This document shows positions 1 to 6,667 of a stretch of DNA of 6,669 nt, one piece after another. This DNA comes from Amphritea sp. (GTDB taxonomy: Bacteria > Pseudomonadota > Gammaproteobacteria > Pseudomonadales > Balneatricaceae). The notes below the pieces were generated by a model, which saw only the letters and a list, made by a program, of their open reading frames with translations, was not told where the DNA came from and ran no database searches. The stretch spans positions 1 through 6,669 of the forward strand of contig JAGPUU010000356.1 of the NCBI GenBank assembly GCA_018067325.1, written 5' to 3'. Every line of letters starts with the position of its first letter. The stretch's first letter is position 1. A program made the translations under genes and the position numbers.

Positions 1-2
1 AG

Positions 3-1994
3 CCATTCTCCTACCGTTATCCGCTGGTGGATGGTCAGGGAAACTGGGGCTCTCCCGATGATCCGAAATCTTTCGCCGCGATGCGTTATACCGAGTCAAA
101 GTTGGCGAAGTATGCCGAAGTGCTGCTTAAAGAAGTGGCGCAGGGTACTGTCGAATGGGGTGCTAACTTTGATGGTACTCTTCAGGAACCGATGACGCTG
201 CCGGCACGTCTGCCGAATATTTTGCTCAATGGTACTACCGGTATTGCCGTAGGTATGGCAACTGATATTCCACCCCATAATCTGCGTGAAGTAACACAGG
301 CCTGTATCCTGCTGCTGTCCAAACCGAGCACCAGTCTTGAGGATCTGTGCGAGATCATACCGGGGCCAGATATGCCCACGGAAGCGGAGCTGATAACCCC
401 GCGTCATGAGCTGCGTAAGATGTACGAGACTGGCAAGGGCAGTCTGAGAATGCGGGCGGTGTACAGTAAAGAGCAGGGTGATATTGTTATTACCGCACTG
501 CCGTATCAGGTGTCAGGGGCTAAGATTCTGGAGCAGATCGCTCAGCAGATGCAGCAGAAGAAGCTGCCGATGGTGTCTGATCTTCGCGATGAATCAAACC
601 ATGAGAATCCTACCCGGCTGGTGATCGTTCCCCGTTCCAACCGTATTGATGTCGAACAGCTGATGGCGCATTTGTTTGCCAGTACTGATCTGGAGCGTAC
701 CTACCGGGTCAATATGAATATGATCGGTATCGATGGCCGGCCGCAGGTTAAGAATCTTAAGCAGATTCTCACTGAGTGGCTTCTGTACCGTACCGAAACT
801 GTGCGTCGTCGCTTACAGTACCGCCTGGATAAGGTATTGGCACGGTTGCATATTCTTGAAGGTTTGATGGTTGCTTATCTGCATATTGATGAAGTGATCG
901 AGATCATCCGCACCGAGGAGAAGCCGAAACTGGTGATGATTGAGCGTTTCGGCATCTCTGAAATTCAGGCTGAAGCGATTCTTGAAATCCGTCTCAGACA
1001 GCTGGCTAAGCTGGAAGAGATAAAGATCCGTGGTGAGATGGATGAGCTTATTGAAGAGCGTAAGTATCTGGAAGAGATCCTGGGTTCTGAAAAGCTGATG
1101 CGTAAACTGATTCGGGATGAGCTGAAAGCCGACGCGAAAGAGTACGGCGACGACCGTCGTTCTCCGATAGTGGCACGTGAAGAGGCGAAGGCGCTTGATG
1201 AAAAGTCGCTGCTAACAGCTGATCCGATTACGGCTGTAATCTCTAAGCAGGGATGGATTCGTTCAGCTAAAGGCCATGATATTGACCCTGAAGGCTTGAG
1301 CTATAAATCAGGCGATGGTTTTAAGCTGGCTTGCCCGGGGCGGATGAATCAGCCAGTTATTTTGATGGATAGCACCGGCAGGGCCTATTCGCTCGAAGCG
1401 CATACTCTTCCGTCAGCGCGAGGACAGGGAGAGCCAATAACGGGAAAACTGACCCTACCAAAGGGCGCGACTATTGATGGTGCTATTGCCGGTAAAGATG
1501 ATGACGCCGTACTGTTAGTATCCGATGCGGGTTATGGTTTTGTTACAAAAATTGCTGATATGACCAGTAAAACCCGCACCGGTAAAGCTACTCTGACGCT
1601 GCCTAAAGGGTCTAAAGGTATGGCGCCGATGGCGCTTAAGAGTAAAGAGAGTGATCTGCTGGTGGCCGTCACTAACGAAGGGCGGATGTTGGTATTCCCG
1701 GTAAAAGATCTGCCAGAGCTTGGCCGGGGTAAAGGTAATAAAATTATCAATATTCCTTCCGCTAAAGCCGCTGCCAGAGAGGAGTTGCTGGTCGCAATAG
1801 TTACTTTGGCTCCAGATGACACTCTGTTGGTTAATTCCGGTCGTCAGCATTTGAAGATGAAGCCTTCTGATCTTGAGCATTATCGGGGAGAGCGTGGTCG
1901 CCGGGGGAATAAGCTGCCACGGGGTTATCAGCGTGTGGATTCGCTGGATGTTATTGGTAAATCTTCCTTGGCTCCTGAGCCGGAAGACGGATAA
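3..1994 (+). CDS. parC: DNA topoisomerase IV subunit A, 5'-truncated by the window edge
   Basis: ParC is the DNA breaking and rejoining subunit of topoisomerase IV (ParC2ParE2), which unlinks daughter chromosomes and relaxes supercoils in the cytoplasm. The frame is open to the left edge; the first residues ([16 protein letters not shown]) match E. coli ParC from about residue 92, so roughly 90 residues are missing and the GTG at 27 is an internal Val, not a start. The catalytic tyrosine is visible in AAMRYTE (codon 87-89). The breakage-reunion core follows, with [24 protein letters not shown], then DLRDES and [14 protein letters not shown] coiled-coil tower segment (about 780-1150) ends in YGDDRRSP. 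The C-terminal beta-pinwheel starts near 1215 ([33 protein letters not shown]) and ends in GERGRRG. The 663 visible residues imply a full length near 754, against 752 in E. coli. ParC rather than GyrA is supported by the divergent C-terminal domain and the absence of a canonical GyrA box. The quinolone-resistance positions (Ser80 and Glu84 in E. coli numbering) lie outside the window. No frameshift is seen. Confidence 0.97.
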   Translation, partial: PFSYRYPLVDGQGNWGSPDDPKSFAAMRYTESKLAKYAEVLLKEVAQGTVEWGANFDGTLQEPMTLPARLPNILLNGTTGIAVGMATDIPPHNLREVTQACILLLSKPSTSLEDLCEIIPGPDMPTEAELITPRHELRKMYETGKGSLRMRAVYSKEQGDIVITALPYQVSGAKILEQIAQQMQQKKLPMVSDLRDESNHENPTRLVIVPRSNRIDVEQLMAHLFASTDLERTYRVNMNMIGIDGRPQVKNLKQILTEWLLYRTETVRRRLQYRLDKVLARLHILEGLMVAYLHIDEVIEIIRTEEKPKLVMIERFGISEIQAEAILEIRLRQLAKLEEIKIRGEMDELIEERKYLEEILGSEKLMRKLIRDELKADAKEYGDDRRSPIVAREEAKALDEKSLLTADPITAVISKQGWIRSAKGHDIDPEGLSYKSGDGFKLACPGRMNQPVILMDSTGRAYSLEAHTLPSARGQGEPITGKLTLPKGATIDGAIAGKDDDAVLLVSDAGYGFVTKIADMTSKTRTGKATLTLPKGSKGMAPMALKSKESDLLVAVTNEGRMLVFPVKDLPELGRGKGNKIINIPSAKAAAREELLVAIVTLAPDDTLLVNSGRQHLKMKPSDLEHYRGERGRRGNKLPRGYQRVDSLDVIGKSSLAPEPEDG

Positions 1995-1995
1995 T

Positions 1996-2019
1996 AAAAG
2001 GGGCGAAAGCCCTTTTTTT
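1996..2019 (+). terminator. Intrinsic terminator of parC
   Basis: Two bases after the parC stop codon, a GGGC/GCCC stem (2001-2004 with 2009-2012) closes a GAAA tetraloop. It is extended by a G-U pair and A-U pairs between the A run at 1996-1999 and the T run at 2013-2019. The T run gives the U tract. The upstream A run means the hairpin could also work on the minus strand, although no minus-strand gene ends here. It separates parC transcription from rpsA. Confidence 0.85.
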
Positions 2020-2059
2020 ATGCCTTTTCAAAGCGCCGCTGTGTTGTTGGCCAGAGATG

Positions 2060-2087
2060 TTGATCTTCGATTTTACTTAAATATTAT
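2060..2087 (+). promoter_or_regulatory. Candidate upstream sigma70 promoter for rpsA
   Basis: A TTGATC -35-like hexamer (2060-2065) is followed after 16 bases by a TATTAT -10-like hexamer (2082-2087), in a very AT-rich stretch just after the parC terminator. It would give a leader of about 190 bases for rpsA. The match is by eye only, and AT-rich DNA produces such matches by chance. Confidence 0.3.
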
Positions 2088-2107
2088 AAATTGATTCCTC
2101 TATTTAC

Positions 2108-2144
2108 TTTCTTCTGGGCGCAGTTCTCTGTAAAATACTGCCCC
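2108..2144 (+). promoter_or_regulatory. Candidate main rpsA promoter with GC-rich discriminator
   Basis: A good -10 hexamer TAAAAT lies at 2131-2136. The -35 hexamer at 17-base spacing (TTTCTT, 2108-2113) is weak. The bases after the -10 (ACTGCCCC) form a GC-rich discriminator, a feature known from stringently controlled ribosomal promoters in E. coli. Growth-rate or ppGpp control of rpsA is therefore possible but inferred. Transcription would start near 2143 and give a leader of about 140 bases that contains all three hairpins. Confidence 0.4.
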
Positions 2145-2159
2145 TAACTCTCTTCTGTG

Positions 2160-2283
2160 TGGTCGTTTTTTAGTCAGGATTTTGCGACCAATCAGAATAT
2201 TAAAACTGCCCTGTATGATCTGACAATATAGGTAATAGACTCTGTGAGCACTGTTCGAAAGTGTTTTCAGAATAGGAAAAAGC
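2160..2283 (+). promoter_or_regulatory. Structured rpsA leader, possible S1 autoregulatory translation-initiation region
   Basis: Three successive hairpins can be drawn by hand. Hairpin I pairs TGGTCG (2160-2165) with CGACCA (2185-2190) around a 19-base loop containing AGGA (2176-2179). Hairpin II pairs 2210-2216 with 2226-2232 (seven pairs, one G-U) around a 9-base loop. Hairpin III pairs 2247-2252 with 2260-2265 just before the start region. AU-rich unpaired stretches lie between them. In E. coli and relatives, the rpsA leader is known to form three hairpins separated by AU-rich single strands and to mediate translational repression by free S1. Here an AGGA Shine-Dalgarno sequence (2274-2277) sits 6 bases before the ATG, a better ribosome binding site than the degenerate one in E. 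coli. The structure has not been computed. Confidence 0.45.
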
Positions 2284-3963
2284 ATGACCGAAAGCTTTGC
2301 TGACTTATTTGAAGAATCCCTTAAGCTCGTTGATATGGTGCCAGGCACTGTAGTAATGGGTGAAGTTATCGAAATCGATAGCGACTGGGTTACCGTGAAT
2401 GCTGGCCTGAAATCTGAGGCTGTTATTGATCGTAGCCAGTTCCTAAATGATGCCCAAGAGCTTGAAGTTCAAGTGGGTGACATGGTTAAGGTAACTCTGG
2501 AAAGCGTTGAAGATGGCTCCGGTGAGACACGTCTGTCCCGTGAGAAAGCTAAGCGTGCTGAGTCTTGGGGTGTTCTGGAAACTGCCTTCGAAGCTGAAGA
2601 AACTGTTAAAGGTTTTATCAGCGGCAGCGTAAAAGGTGGTTTCACCGTTACTGTTAACAAGATTAATGGTTTCCTTCCTGGTTCTTTGGTAGATGTTCGT
2701 CCAGTTAAAAACGTTGACCACCTTATGGGTCAAGAGCTGGAATTCAAACTGATTAAGTTGGACCAAAAGCGTGACAACATCGTTGTTTCTCGTCGCGCAG
2801 TACTTCAGGAAGCTAACAGCGCTCAACGTGATGAGCTGCTGGCTACTCTGGAAGAAGGTCAGCAAGTTAAGGGTTACGTTAAGAACCTGACCAACTACGG
2901 TGCATTCGTAGATCTGGGTGGTGTTGACGGCCTGCTGCACATCACTGACATGGCGTGGAAGCGTATTTCACACCCAAGCGATATGCTGACTCCAGGTGAT
3001 GAAATCACTGTTCAGATTATCAAGTTTGATAAAGAGACTAACCGTTTGTCTCTGGGTCTGAAGCAGCTGAATGAAGATCCTTGGTCTTCTATCCTGGCTC
3101 GTTTCCCAGCTGGAACTAAGGTTCCTGCACGTGTTACCAATCTGACTGACTACGGTTGCTTCGCGTCTATCGAAGACGGCGTTGAAGGTCTGATCCACGT
3201 GTCTGAAATGTCTTGGACTAACAAGAACATCCACCCATCTAAAGTTGTTCAAGTGAACGACGAAGTTGAGGTTATGGTTCTTGATGTTGATGAGAAGCGT
3301 CGCCGCATCTCTCTAGGCATGAAGCAGTGCATCGCTAACCCATGGTCTACTTTTGCTGAGCAGTTTGCTGCGGGCGATAAAGTTACCGGTACTATCAAGA
3401 CTATTACCGATTTCGGTGTCTTTGTTGGTCTGGAAAATGATCTGGATGGTCTGGTTCACATGTCTGACATCTCTTGGGATGCTGATAATGAAACAGCTCT
3501 GCGTGAGTACAAGAAGGGCGAAGAAGTTGAAGCCGTTATCTTGTCTATCGATGCTGAGAAAGAGCGTATCTCTCTGGGTATTAAGCAGCTGGAAAGCGAT
3601 CCGTTCTCTGAGTACGCTGCCGCTAACGAGAAAAACACCATCGTTAAGGGTATCGTTAAGACTGTAGACGCTAAAGGCGCGAACATCGAACTGGCTGAAG
3701 GCATTGAAGGTTACCTGAAAGTGTCTGATATCAGCATCGATCGCATCGATGATGCTTCTACTGTCCTGACTGTAGGCGAAGAAGTTGAAGCGAAGATCGT
3801 TAACCTTGATCGTCGTAACCGTTCAATCACTCTGTCTATCAAGGCTAAAGACCAGGCAGATGAGAAAGCGGCTATCAAGGCTGTTGCTGATAAGCCAGTA
3901 GAGGCTGCTGGTCCTACTACTATCGGTGATCTGATCAAAGCACAGATGGCAACTAAGAAGTAA
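2284..3963 (+). CDS. rpsA: 30S ribosomal protein S1
   Basis: S1 is the large RNA-binding protein of the small ribosomal subunit. It captures mRNA, unfolds structured leaders and supports initiation on weak Shine-Dalgarno sites. The 559 residues (E. coli has 557) begin [14 protein letters not shown], matching the family start exactly, with AGGA 6 bases upstream of the ATG. Six S1 repeats are visible at about residues 21-87, 107-171, 192-260, 279-347, 364-434 and 452-519. Repeats 1 and 2 are the divergent ribosome-anchoring pair ([20 protein letters not shown] in repeat 2). Repeats 3 to 6 carry canonical RNA-binding patterns such as [27 protein letters not shown] and DFGVFVG. The tail after repeat 6 ([19 protein letters not shown]) is Ala/Lys-rich. 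Codon use is strongly biased (GTT, CGT, AAC, CTG, GAA), as expected of a highly expressed gene and sharper than in parC. It appears monocistronic, with no ihfB downstream. Confidence 0.98.
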   Translation: MTESFADLFEESLKLVDMVPGTVVMGEVIEIDSDWVTVNAGLKSEAVIDRSQFLNDAQELEVQVGDMVKVTLESVEDGSGETRLSREKAKRAESWGVLETAFEAEETVKGFISGSVKGGFTVTVNKINGFLPGSLVDVRPVKNVDHLMGQELEFKLIKLDQKRDNIVVSRRAVLQEANSAQRDELLATLEEGQQVKGYVKNLTNYGAFVDLGGVDGLLHITDMAWKRISHPSDMLTPGDEITVQIIKFDKETNRLSLGLKQLNEDPWSSILARFPAGTKVPARVTNLTDYGCFASIEDGVEGLIHVSEMSWTNKNIHPSKVVQVNDEVEVMVLDVDEKRRRISLGMKQCIANPWSTFAEQFAAGDKVTGTIKTITDFGVFVGLENDLDGLVHMSDISWDADNETALREYKKGEEVEAVILSIDAEKERISLGIKQLESDPFSEYAAANEKNTIVKGIVKTVDAKGANIELAEGIEGYLKVSDISIDRIDDASTVLTVGEEVEAKIVNLDRRNRSITLSIKAKDQADEKAAIKAVADKPVEAAGPTTIGDLIKAQMATKK

Positions 3964-3980
3964 TACTTCTTACCGCTAAT

Positions 3981-4010
3981 AAAAAGGAGCGCATAAGCGC
4001 TCCTTTTTTT
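3981..4010 (+). terminator. Strong intrinsic terminator after rpsA, probably bidirectional
   Basis: A perfect stem GGAGCGC/GCGCTCC (3986-3992 with 3997-4003) with an ATAA loop is extended by A-U pairs from the flanking A run (3981-3985) and T run (4004-4010). It begins 17 bases after the rpsA stop codon. Read from the minus strand, the same hairpin is followed by five T residues, so it could also stop transcripts arriving from the convergent exporter genes. Confidence 0.92.
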
Positions 4011-4031
4011 GTGTTATATCGAATTTAAACT

Positions 4032-4053
4032 AAACGCGAAAGCGTTTTTTTTT
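4032..4053 (+). terminator. Second, tandem terminator between rpsA and the lysE-family gene
   Basis: AAACGC (4032-4037) pairs with GCGTTT (4042-4047) around a GAAA tetraloop, followed by a run of T to 4053. On the plus strand it backs up the terminator about 22 bases upstream. On the minus strand it lies 24 bases beyond the stop codon of the LysE-family gene and is followed by a T-rich but interrupted tract, so it probably serves that gene as well. Confidence 0.8.
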
Positions 4054-4076
4054 GGTTTTATAATCCGGAATTGTAG

Positions 4077-4694
4077 TTACCTTCGGGCGAGTAGTAAGCC
4101 TGCGCCAGCCGTGGCTAGCAAGGCAGCGCAGCTGCGGTTAAAAAGCTGTCGCGTATGAGGCTGTGAAAACCACTGTCGCAGATAGAGGCCGAACAGGGCA
4201 TAGGCTGCAATGGCTATCCCCTCTAGTAAGATGAAGGCTAGTCCCAGCTCAAAAAATTGGAGATTGGTCTGCCCTCCAGGATTAACAAACTGCGGCAGAA
4301 AGGCTGTAAATATCAAAATAGCTTTGGGGTTTCCTGCAGCCAGGAAAAACTCCTGCCTAGCCAGGCTTAACAGGCTTTTGTCATCAGATCTGACGGTTTC
4401 ATCTTCACATGGATCAGCTGTCCATAGTTTATAGGCCAGCCAGAACAGATAGCCGGCGCCACCAATTTTGATAACCATGAAAACGGCTTCGGATGTATGC
4501 AGAATGACGGCGAGTCCGGTTGCCGTGAGAATTATCATGCCGGTAAAAGCGGTCAGTCTGCCGAGTCCGGCAAAAAAAGCGGTACGAAAGCCGTAACGTT
4601 TAGCGTTGCTCATCGCGAGTAGGTTGTTCGGGCCTGGTGACATGTTTAGGGCAAAGCATGCCGGAATGAACAGTAATAGAGTTATTAGATCCAT
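4077..4694 (-). CDS. LysE/RhtB-family amino acid (or related metabolite) exporter
   Basis: This is a cytoplasmic-membrane efflux permease of the LysE/RhtB family, whose characterised members export amino acids such as lysine, homoserine, threonine or cysteine derivatives. The substrate cannot be read from this sequence. Its 205 residues are typical of the family. About six hydrophobic segments lie near residues 3-23, 40-62, 68-90, 117-136, 145-170 and 184-202. Two family signatures are clear: NMSPGPNNLLAMSNAKRYGF near the N terminus, and GNPKAILIFTAFLPQF at residues 121-136. A charged loop (DPCEDETVRSDDK) separates the halves. The ATG at 4694 puts the first membrane segment at the very N terminus, as usual. 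A weak purine-rich site (AGAGAG) lies about 5 bases upstream of it. The gene follows the TauE-family gene by 33 bases and is probably cotranscribed with it. Confidence 0.92.
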   Translation of the reverse strand: MDLITLLLFIPACFALNMSPGPNNLLAMSNAKRYGFRTAFFAGLGRLTAFTGMIILTATGLAVILHTSEAVFMVIKIGGAGYLFWLAYKLWTADPCEDETVRSDDKSLLSLARQEFFLAAGNPKAILIFTAFLPQFVNPGGQTNLQFFELGLAFILLEGIAIAAYALFGLYLRQWFSQPHTRQLFNRSCAALLATAGAGLLLARR

Positions 4695-4727
4695 GATGGT
4701 CTCTCTAAATGCAGTGTTTCCTGATGG

Positions 4728-5498
4728 TTACTTATAAACGTCGTAGAAGAAATACAGTGTGATTCCGATACTGGCAATGATAACGAAGTTACGGACTAAT
4801 TGTTGTGGTAGTTTGCGTGATAGATGGGCGGCTGCATAGCCGCCGGTCAGGGTGCCTGTCAGGACAATTGAGCCTTCATACCATGCGATGACATCGTTAT
4901 AGATAAATAGAGTGATCGCAATCAGTGACACAAAGGTTGAAATAAGTAATTTCAGGCCGTTCATTCGGTTGATGTCGGTGTGTCCCGCCAATGCCAGATA
5001 GCTAAGAGAGATAATGCCTAACCCTGCGTTGAAGAAGCCGCCATAGAGGCAGACGCCGATGAGCAATAGGCTGAGTAGTATGGCGCCGGCGGCTGAGGCG
5101 TGGCGGTGTTTGGTGCTCAATTGCTTTAACGAGCGGTTGAGTTGGCCGCCAAAGATAAATAGCAGTGTGGCAAAGAGAAGCAGCCAGGGGACCGCGGTTT
5201 CAAACGCTGTCTCAGGTGTTTGTAGCAGCAACCATGCGCCGCCTATGCCGCCTAACAGGCTGATAAAAATATACCGGGGCAGTTCGCTTTTGACTTCGAG
5301 CAGTTCTTTTCTGAATGCCCAGGTGCCGCTCATATAGCCAGAACAGGAAGCAAAGGTATTGGTGGCGTTGGCGCTAATTGGAGGTACGCCCGCAAAGAGC
5401 AGTGCGGGAAAGGTGATAAAGCTTCCTCCGCCAGCGATAGAGTTGAGAATGCCGCCGAGAAATCCGGCTGTGAAGAGAATAATCAGGTCGCTTAGCAT
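4728..5498 (-). CDS. TauE/SafE-family (DUF81) membrane permease
   Basis: This integral membrane protein of 256 residues belongs to the TauE/SafE/YfcA family, whose studied members are linked to export or uptake of sulfite, sulfoacetate or related organosulfur anions. The substrate here is unknown. The family's inverted repeat of two similar halves is visible. The N-terminal half carries GFLGGILNSIAGGGSFITFP (12-31) and PPISANATNTFA (39-50). The C-terminal half carries GGFFNAGLGI (153-162), a conserved NGLKLLIST (180-188) and GTLTGGYAAAHLSRKLP (215-231). Hydrophobic segments fill most of the remainder, with a Lys/His-rich cytoplasmic loop near 125-133. The ATG at 5498 is chosen because it directly precedes the first membrane segment, but no good Shine-Dalgarno sequence is seen before it. 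A TAGAAT -10-like hexamer lies in the upstream gap, with only a poor -35. It is first of a likely two-gene unit with the LysE-family exporter. Confidence 0.92.
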   Translation of the reverse strand: MLSDLIILFTAGFLGGILNSIAGGGSFITFPALLFAGVPPISANATNTFASCSGYMSGTWAFRKELLEVKSELPRYIFISLLGGIGGAWLLLQTPETAFETAVPWLLLFATLLFIFGGQLNRSLKQLSTKHRHASAAGAILLSLLLIGVCLYGGFFNAGLGIISLSYLALAGHTDINRMNGLKLLISTFVSLIAITLFIYNDVIAWYEGSIVLTGTLTGGYAAAHLSRKLPQQLVRNFVIIASIGITLYFFYDVYK

Positions 5499-5563
5499 AT
5501 TGTTGTCGTGTCTATTCTATCTGCTGTTAAGTGTGAATGCAGAGCATAGGTGATCGTGGTTTA

Positions 5564-5608
5564 GCAGTACAGATACAGGAATTACTGCAATGGGATCAGA
5601 TCTGTACT
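5564..5608. repeat. Overlapping inverted repeats in the gap upstream of the TauE-family gene
   Basis: The 128-base gap 5499-5626 contains a perfect 9-base inverted repeat, AGTACAGAT (5566-5574) and ATCTGTACT (5600-5608), with a 25-base spacer. A second, competing pair uses part of the same arm: GCAGTA (5564-5569) and TACTGC (5583-5588). There is no U tract on either strand, so it is not a standard terminator of the minus-strand gene ending at 5627. It could be an operator or an alternative RNA structure ahead of the TauE-family gene, or chance. Confidence 0.5.
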
Positions 5609-5626
5609 TGTTTCAAGAGTAGCGTC

Positions 5627-6667
5627 TTAGGGGAATAGCTTCTTAAGCAGGTGCTTAGCCTGTTTGTCTAGCAGCTTCTGATAGTTCTCGTTCACTGTCT
5701 TTATCAGTACTTTGTCTTCTTCGGCTCGTTCTATCTCGGCCCCGGCCAGTAAGCTGACTTTAAGATCAGGTGCTTCGCTAAGCGCGGTATGAGTAATCAG
5801 CTCATTGCTTTCGGTGCTGTGGGTTAGATAACGAGCCTCTTCCAGCATGCGTGGAAGCTTCTTATGATGGCCTCGTACCAGTGCCATATGTAGATTTAAT
5901 ACCGGTTTGAGGCTGCGGATGCGCTGTTGATTGAATAGCTTGTATAGCCTGTTGAACAGCTGGCTGGCGCAGATTGCGTTAATACCGTGGGAGTCATCTT
6001 TATGGGGTTTGAGGAAAGAGAGTTGGAGGTCACCATTGTCAATCCTGGCAGACTCACCCTGATAGATGGCGGTCACCATATCCAGCATGCGGTAGTAGTA
6101 TTCCTGAAGCTCCTGAAGTTCGTCGTTGCGGAGGTTGTCTGAGTGGCCAGAAGCTAAGTCGAGGTAAAGCAGGTAGCCTGCTGCTTCAGCTGCAACGATG
6201 AGTTCAAGCTCCTGCTCAAACGCATAGAGATCCAGTTGTATCTCATGTTTGCTGTTTTCAAACAGAGGGTTAGGGGCTTTTTTCCGCGAAGCAGGGCTTT
6301 TGAGGTTGGTCTCTTCAACAATAGTCTCTGCTGAGCTATCCATTTGAGGATTGTGCTGGCCAGCTGGTTTTTTCTGTTCAGAGAATGGGGCGAAGTCGGG
6401 CATGCTTGGGCTGTCTTCAGCGGGTCGAAGTAGCTCAACTAACATTCCAGGATCGTCTTGATTATCGGTATTTTCAACCGTTGTTGTTTTTGTGGTTGGT
6501 AGGGATTGAGGTTTCTTTAAGTTCAATCGAGCTGGCTCAGCTAGAGATGTGCTTAGAGCTAAGTCGCTGTCATCGGTTATTGCGACTGTAGTTGGAGTTG
6601 GAGTTGGAGTGAGTGTTTCTGGATAGCGATTAAGCCAGATCCAGCAGCCGAGCAAGGCTAGAATTAT
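5627..6667 (-). CDS. Membrane-anchored protein of unknown function with a degenerate nucleotide-cyclase-like C-terminal domain; N terminus outside window
   Basis: I do not recognise this gene with certainty. The frame is open to the right edge, so the TTG at 6655 is unlikely to be its start. Residue numbers here count from that TTG. The visible part begins with a hydrophobic segment (IILALLGCWIWL), then a long low-complexity Thr/Pro/Ser/Asp/Glu linker (about 12-128, including a TPTPTPT run), then a folded domain (about 137-310) and a charged, Lys-rich tail ending KHLLKKLFP. The domain follows the order of class III adenylate/guanylate cyclase motifs: YLLYLDLASG (D166, first metal Asp position), an amphipathic helix, IDNGDLQLSF (G208-D209, second metal Asp position), LNLHMALVRGHH (like the GIHxGxVxxG strand), and EEARYL (R275, like NxAaRL). 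The usual substrate Lys and the Asn of the last motif appear replaced (I205, L271), so catalysis is doubtful. No enzyme activity is claimed. It may be the C-terminal part of an AhpA/Smp-like membrane protein, a weaker guess. It ends 128 bases before the TauE-family gene. Confidence 0.75.
   Translation of the reverse strand: MILALLGCWIWLNRYPETLTPTPTPTTVAITDDSDLALSTSLAEPARLNLKKPQSLPTTKTTTVENTDNQDDPGMLVELLRPAEDSPSMPDFAPFSEQKKPAGQHNPQMDSSAETIVEETNLKSPASRKKAPNPLFENSKHEIQLDLYAFEQELELIVAAEAAGYLLYLDLASGHSDNLRNDELQELQEYYYRMLDMVTAIYQGESARIDNGDLQLSFLKPHKDDSHGINAICASQLFNRLYKLFNQQRIRSLKPVLNLHMALVRGHHKKLPRMLEEARYLTHSTESNELITHTALSEAPDLKVSLLAGAEIERAEEDKVLIKTVNENYQKLLDKQAKHLLKKLFP
6591..6608. repeat. Three perfect tandem copies of a 6-base unit (GTTGGA) within the unknown gene
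   Basis: GTTGGA is repeated at 6591-6596, 6597-6602 and 6603-6608, followed by a near copy. On the coding (minus) strand it encodes alternating Thr-Pro in the linker just after the membrane segment. Because the unit is six bases long, gain or loss of copies would keep the frame and only change the linker length. Confidence 0.7.

Noticed and set aside
27..29. GTG as a start codon for parC
   Set aside because: The frame is open upstream and the preceding residues (PFSYRYPL) match internal ParC sequence, so this is an internal valine.
1515..1880. Minus-strand open frames opposite the parC C-terminal region
   Set aside because: They lie wholly inside a clear parC coding region, resemble no known family, and are shadows of its codon pattern.
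1873..2094. 73-residue plus-strand open frame running past the parC end
   Set aside because: It overlaps parC in another frame, runs through the terminator hairpin, and has no ribosome binding site or recognisable domain.
2220..2240. CTGACA followed by TAATAG as another rpsA promoter
   Set aside because: The spacing between the hexamers is far too short, and no -10 is found at the proper distance; the bases are part of leader hairpin II.
2100..2348. 82-residue minus-strand open frame across the rpsA leader
   Set aside because: It is antisense to the rpsA leader and start, with no family resemblance; the leader structure explains the region better.
2443..2940. 165-residue minus-strand open frame within rpsA
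   Set aside because: The biased codon use of rpsA leaves few stops on the other strand; the translation looks like no real protein and lies under an unmistakable S1 gene.
2884..3840. Repeated DNA segments within rpsA
   Set aside because: The similarity between segments reflects the S1 domain repeats of the protein, which are ancient and normal for this family, not a DNA repeat or recent duplication.
6154..6591. Alternative-frame open frames in the unknown gene
   Set aside because: They lie inside the linker and domain coding region in other frames and lack family resemblance or start signals.
6653..6655. TTG as the start of the unknown minus-strand gene
   Set aside because: It falls inside a hydrophobic segment that continues upstream in frame to the window edge, so the real start is probably outside.
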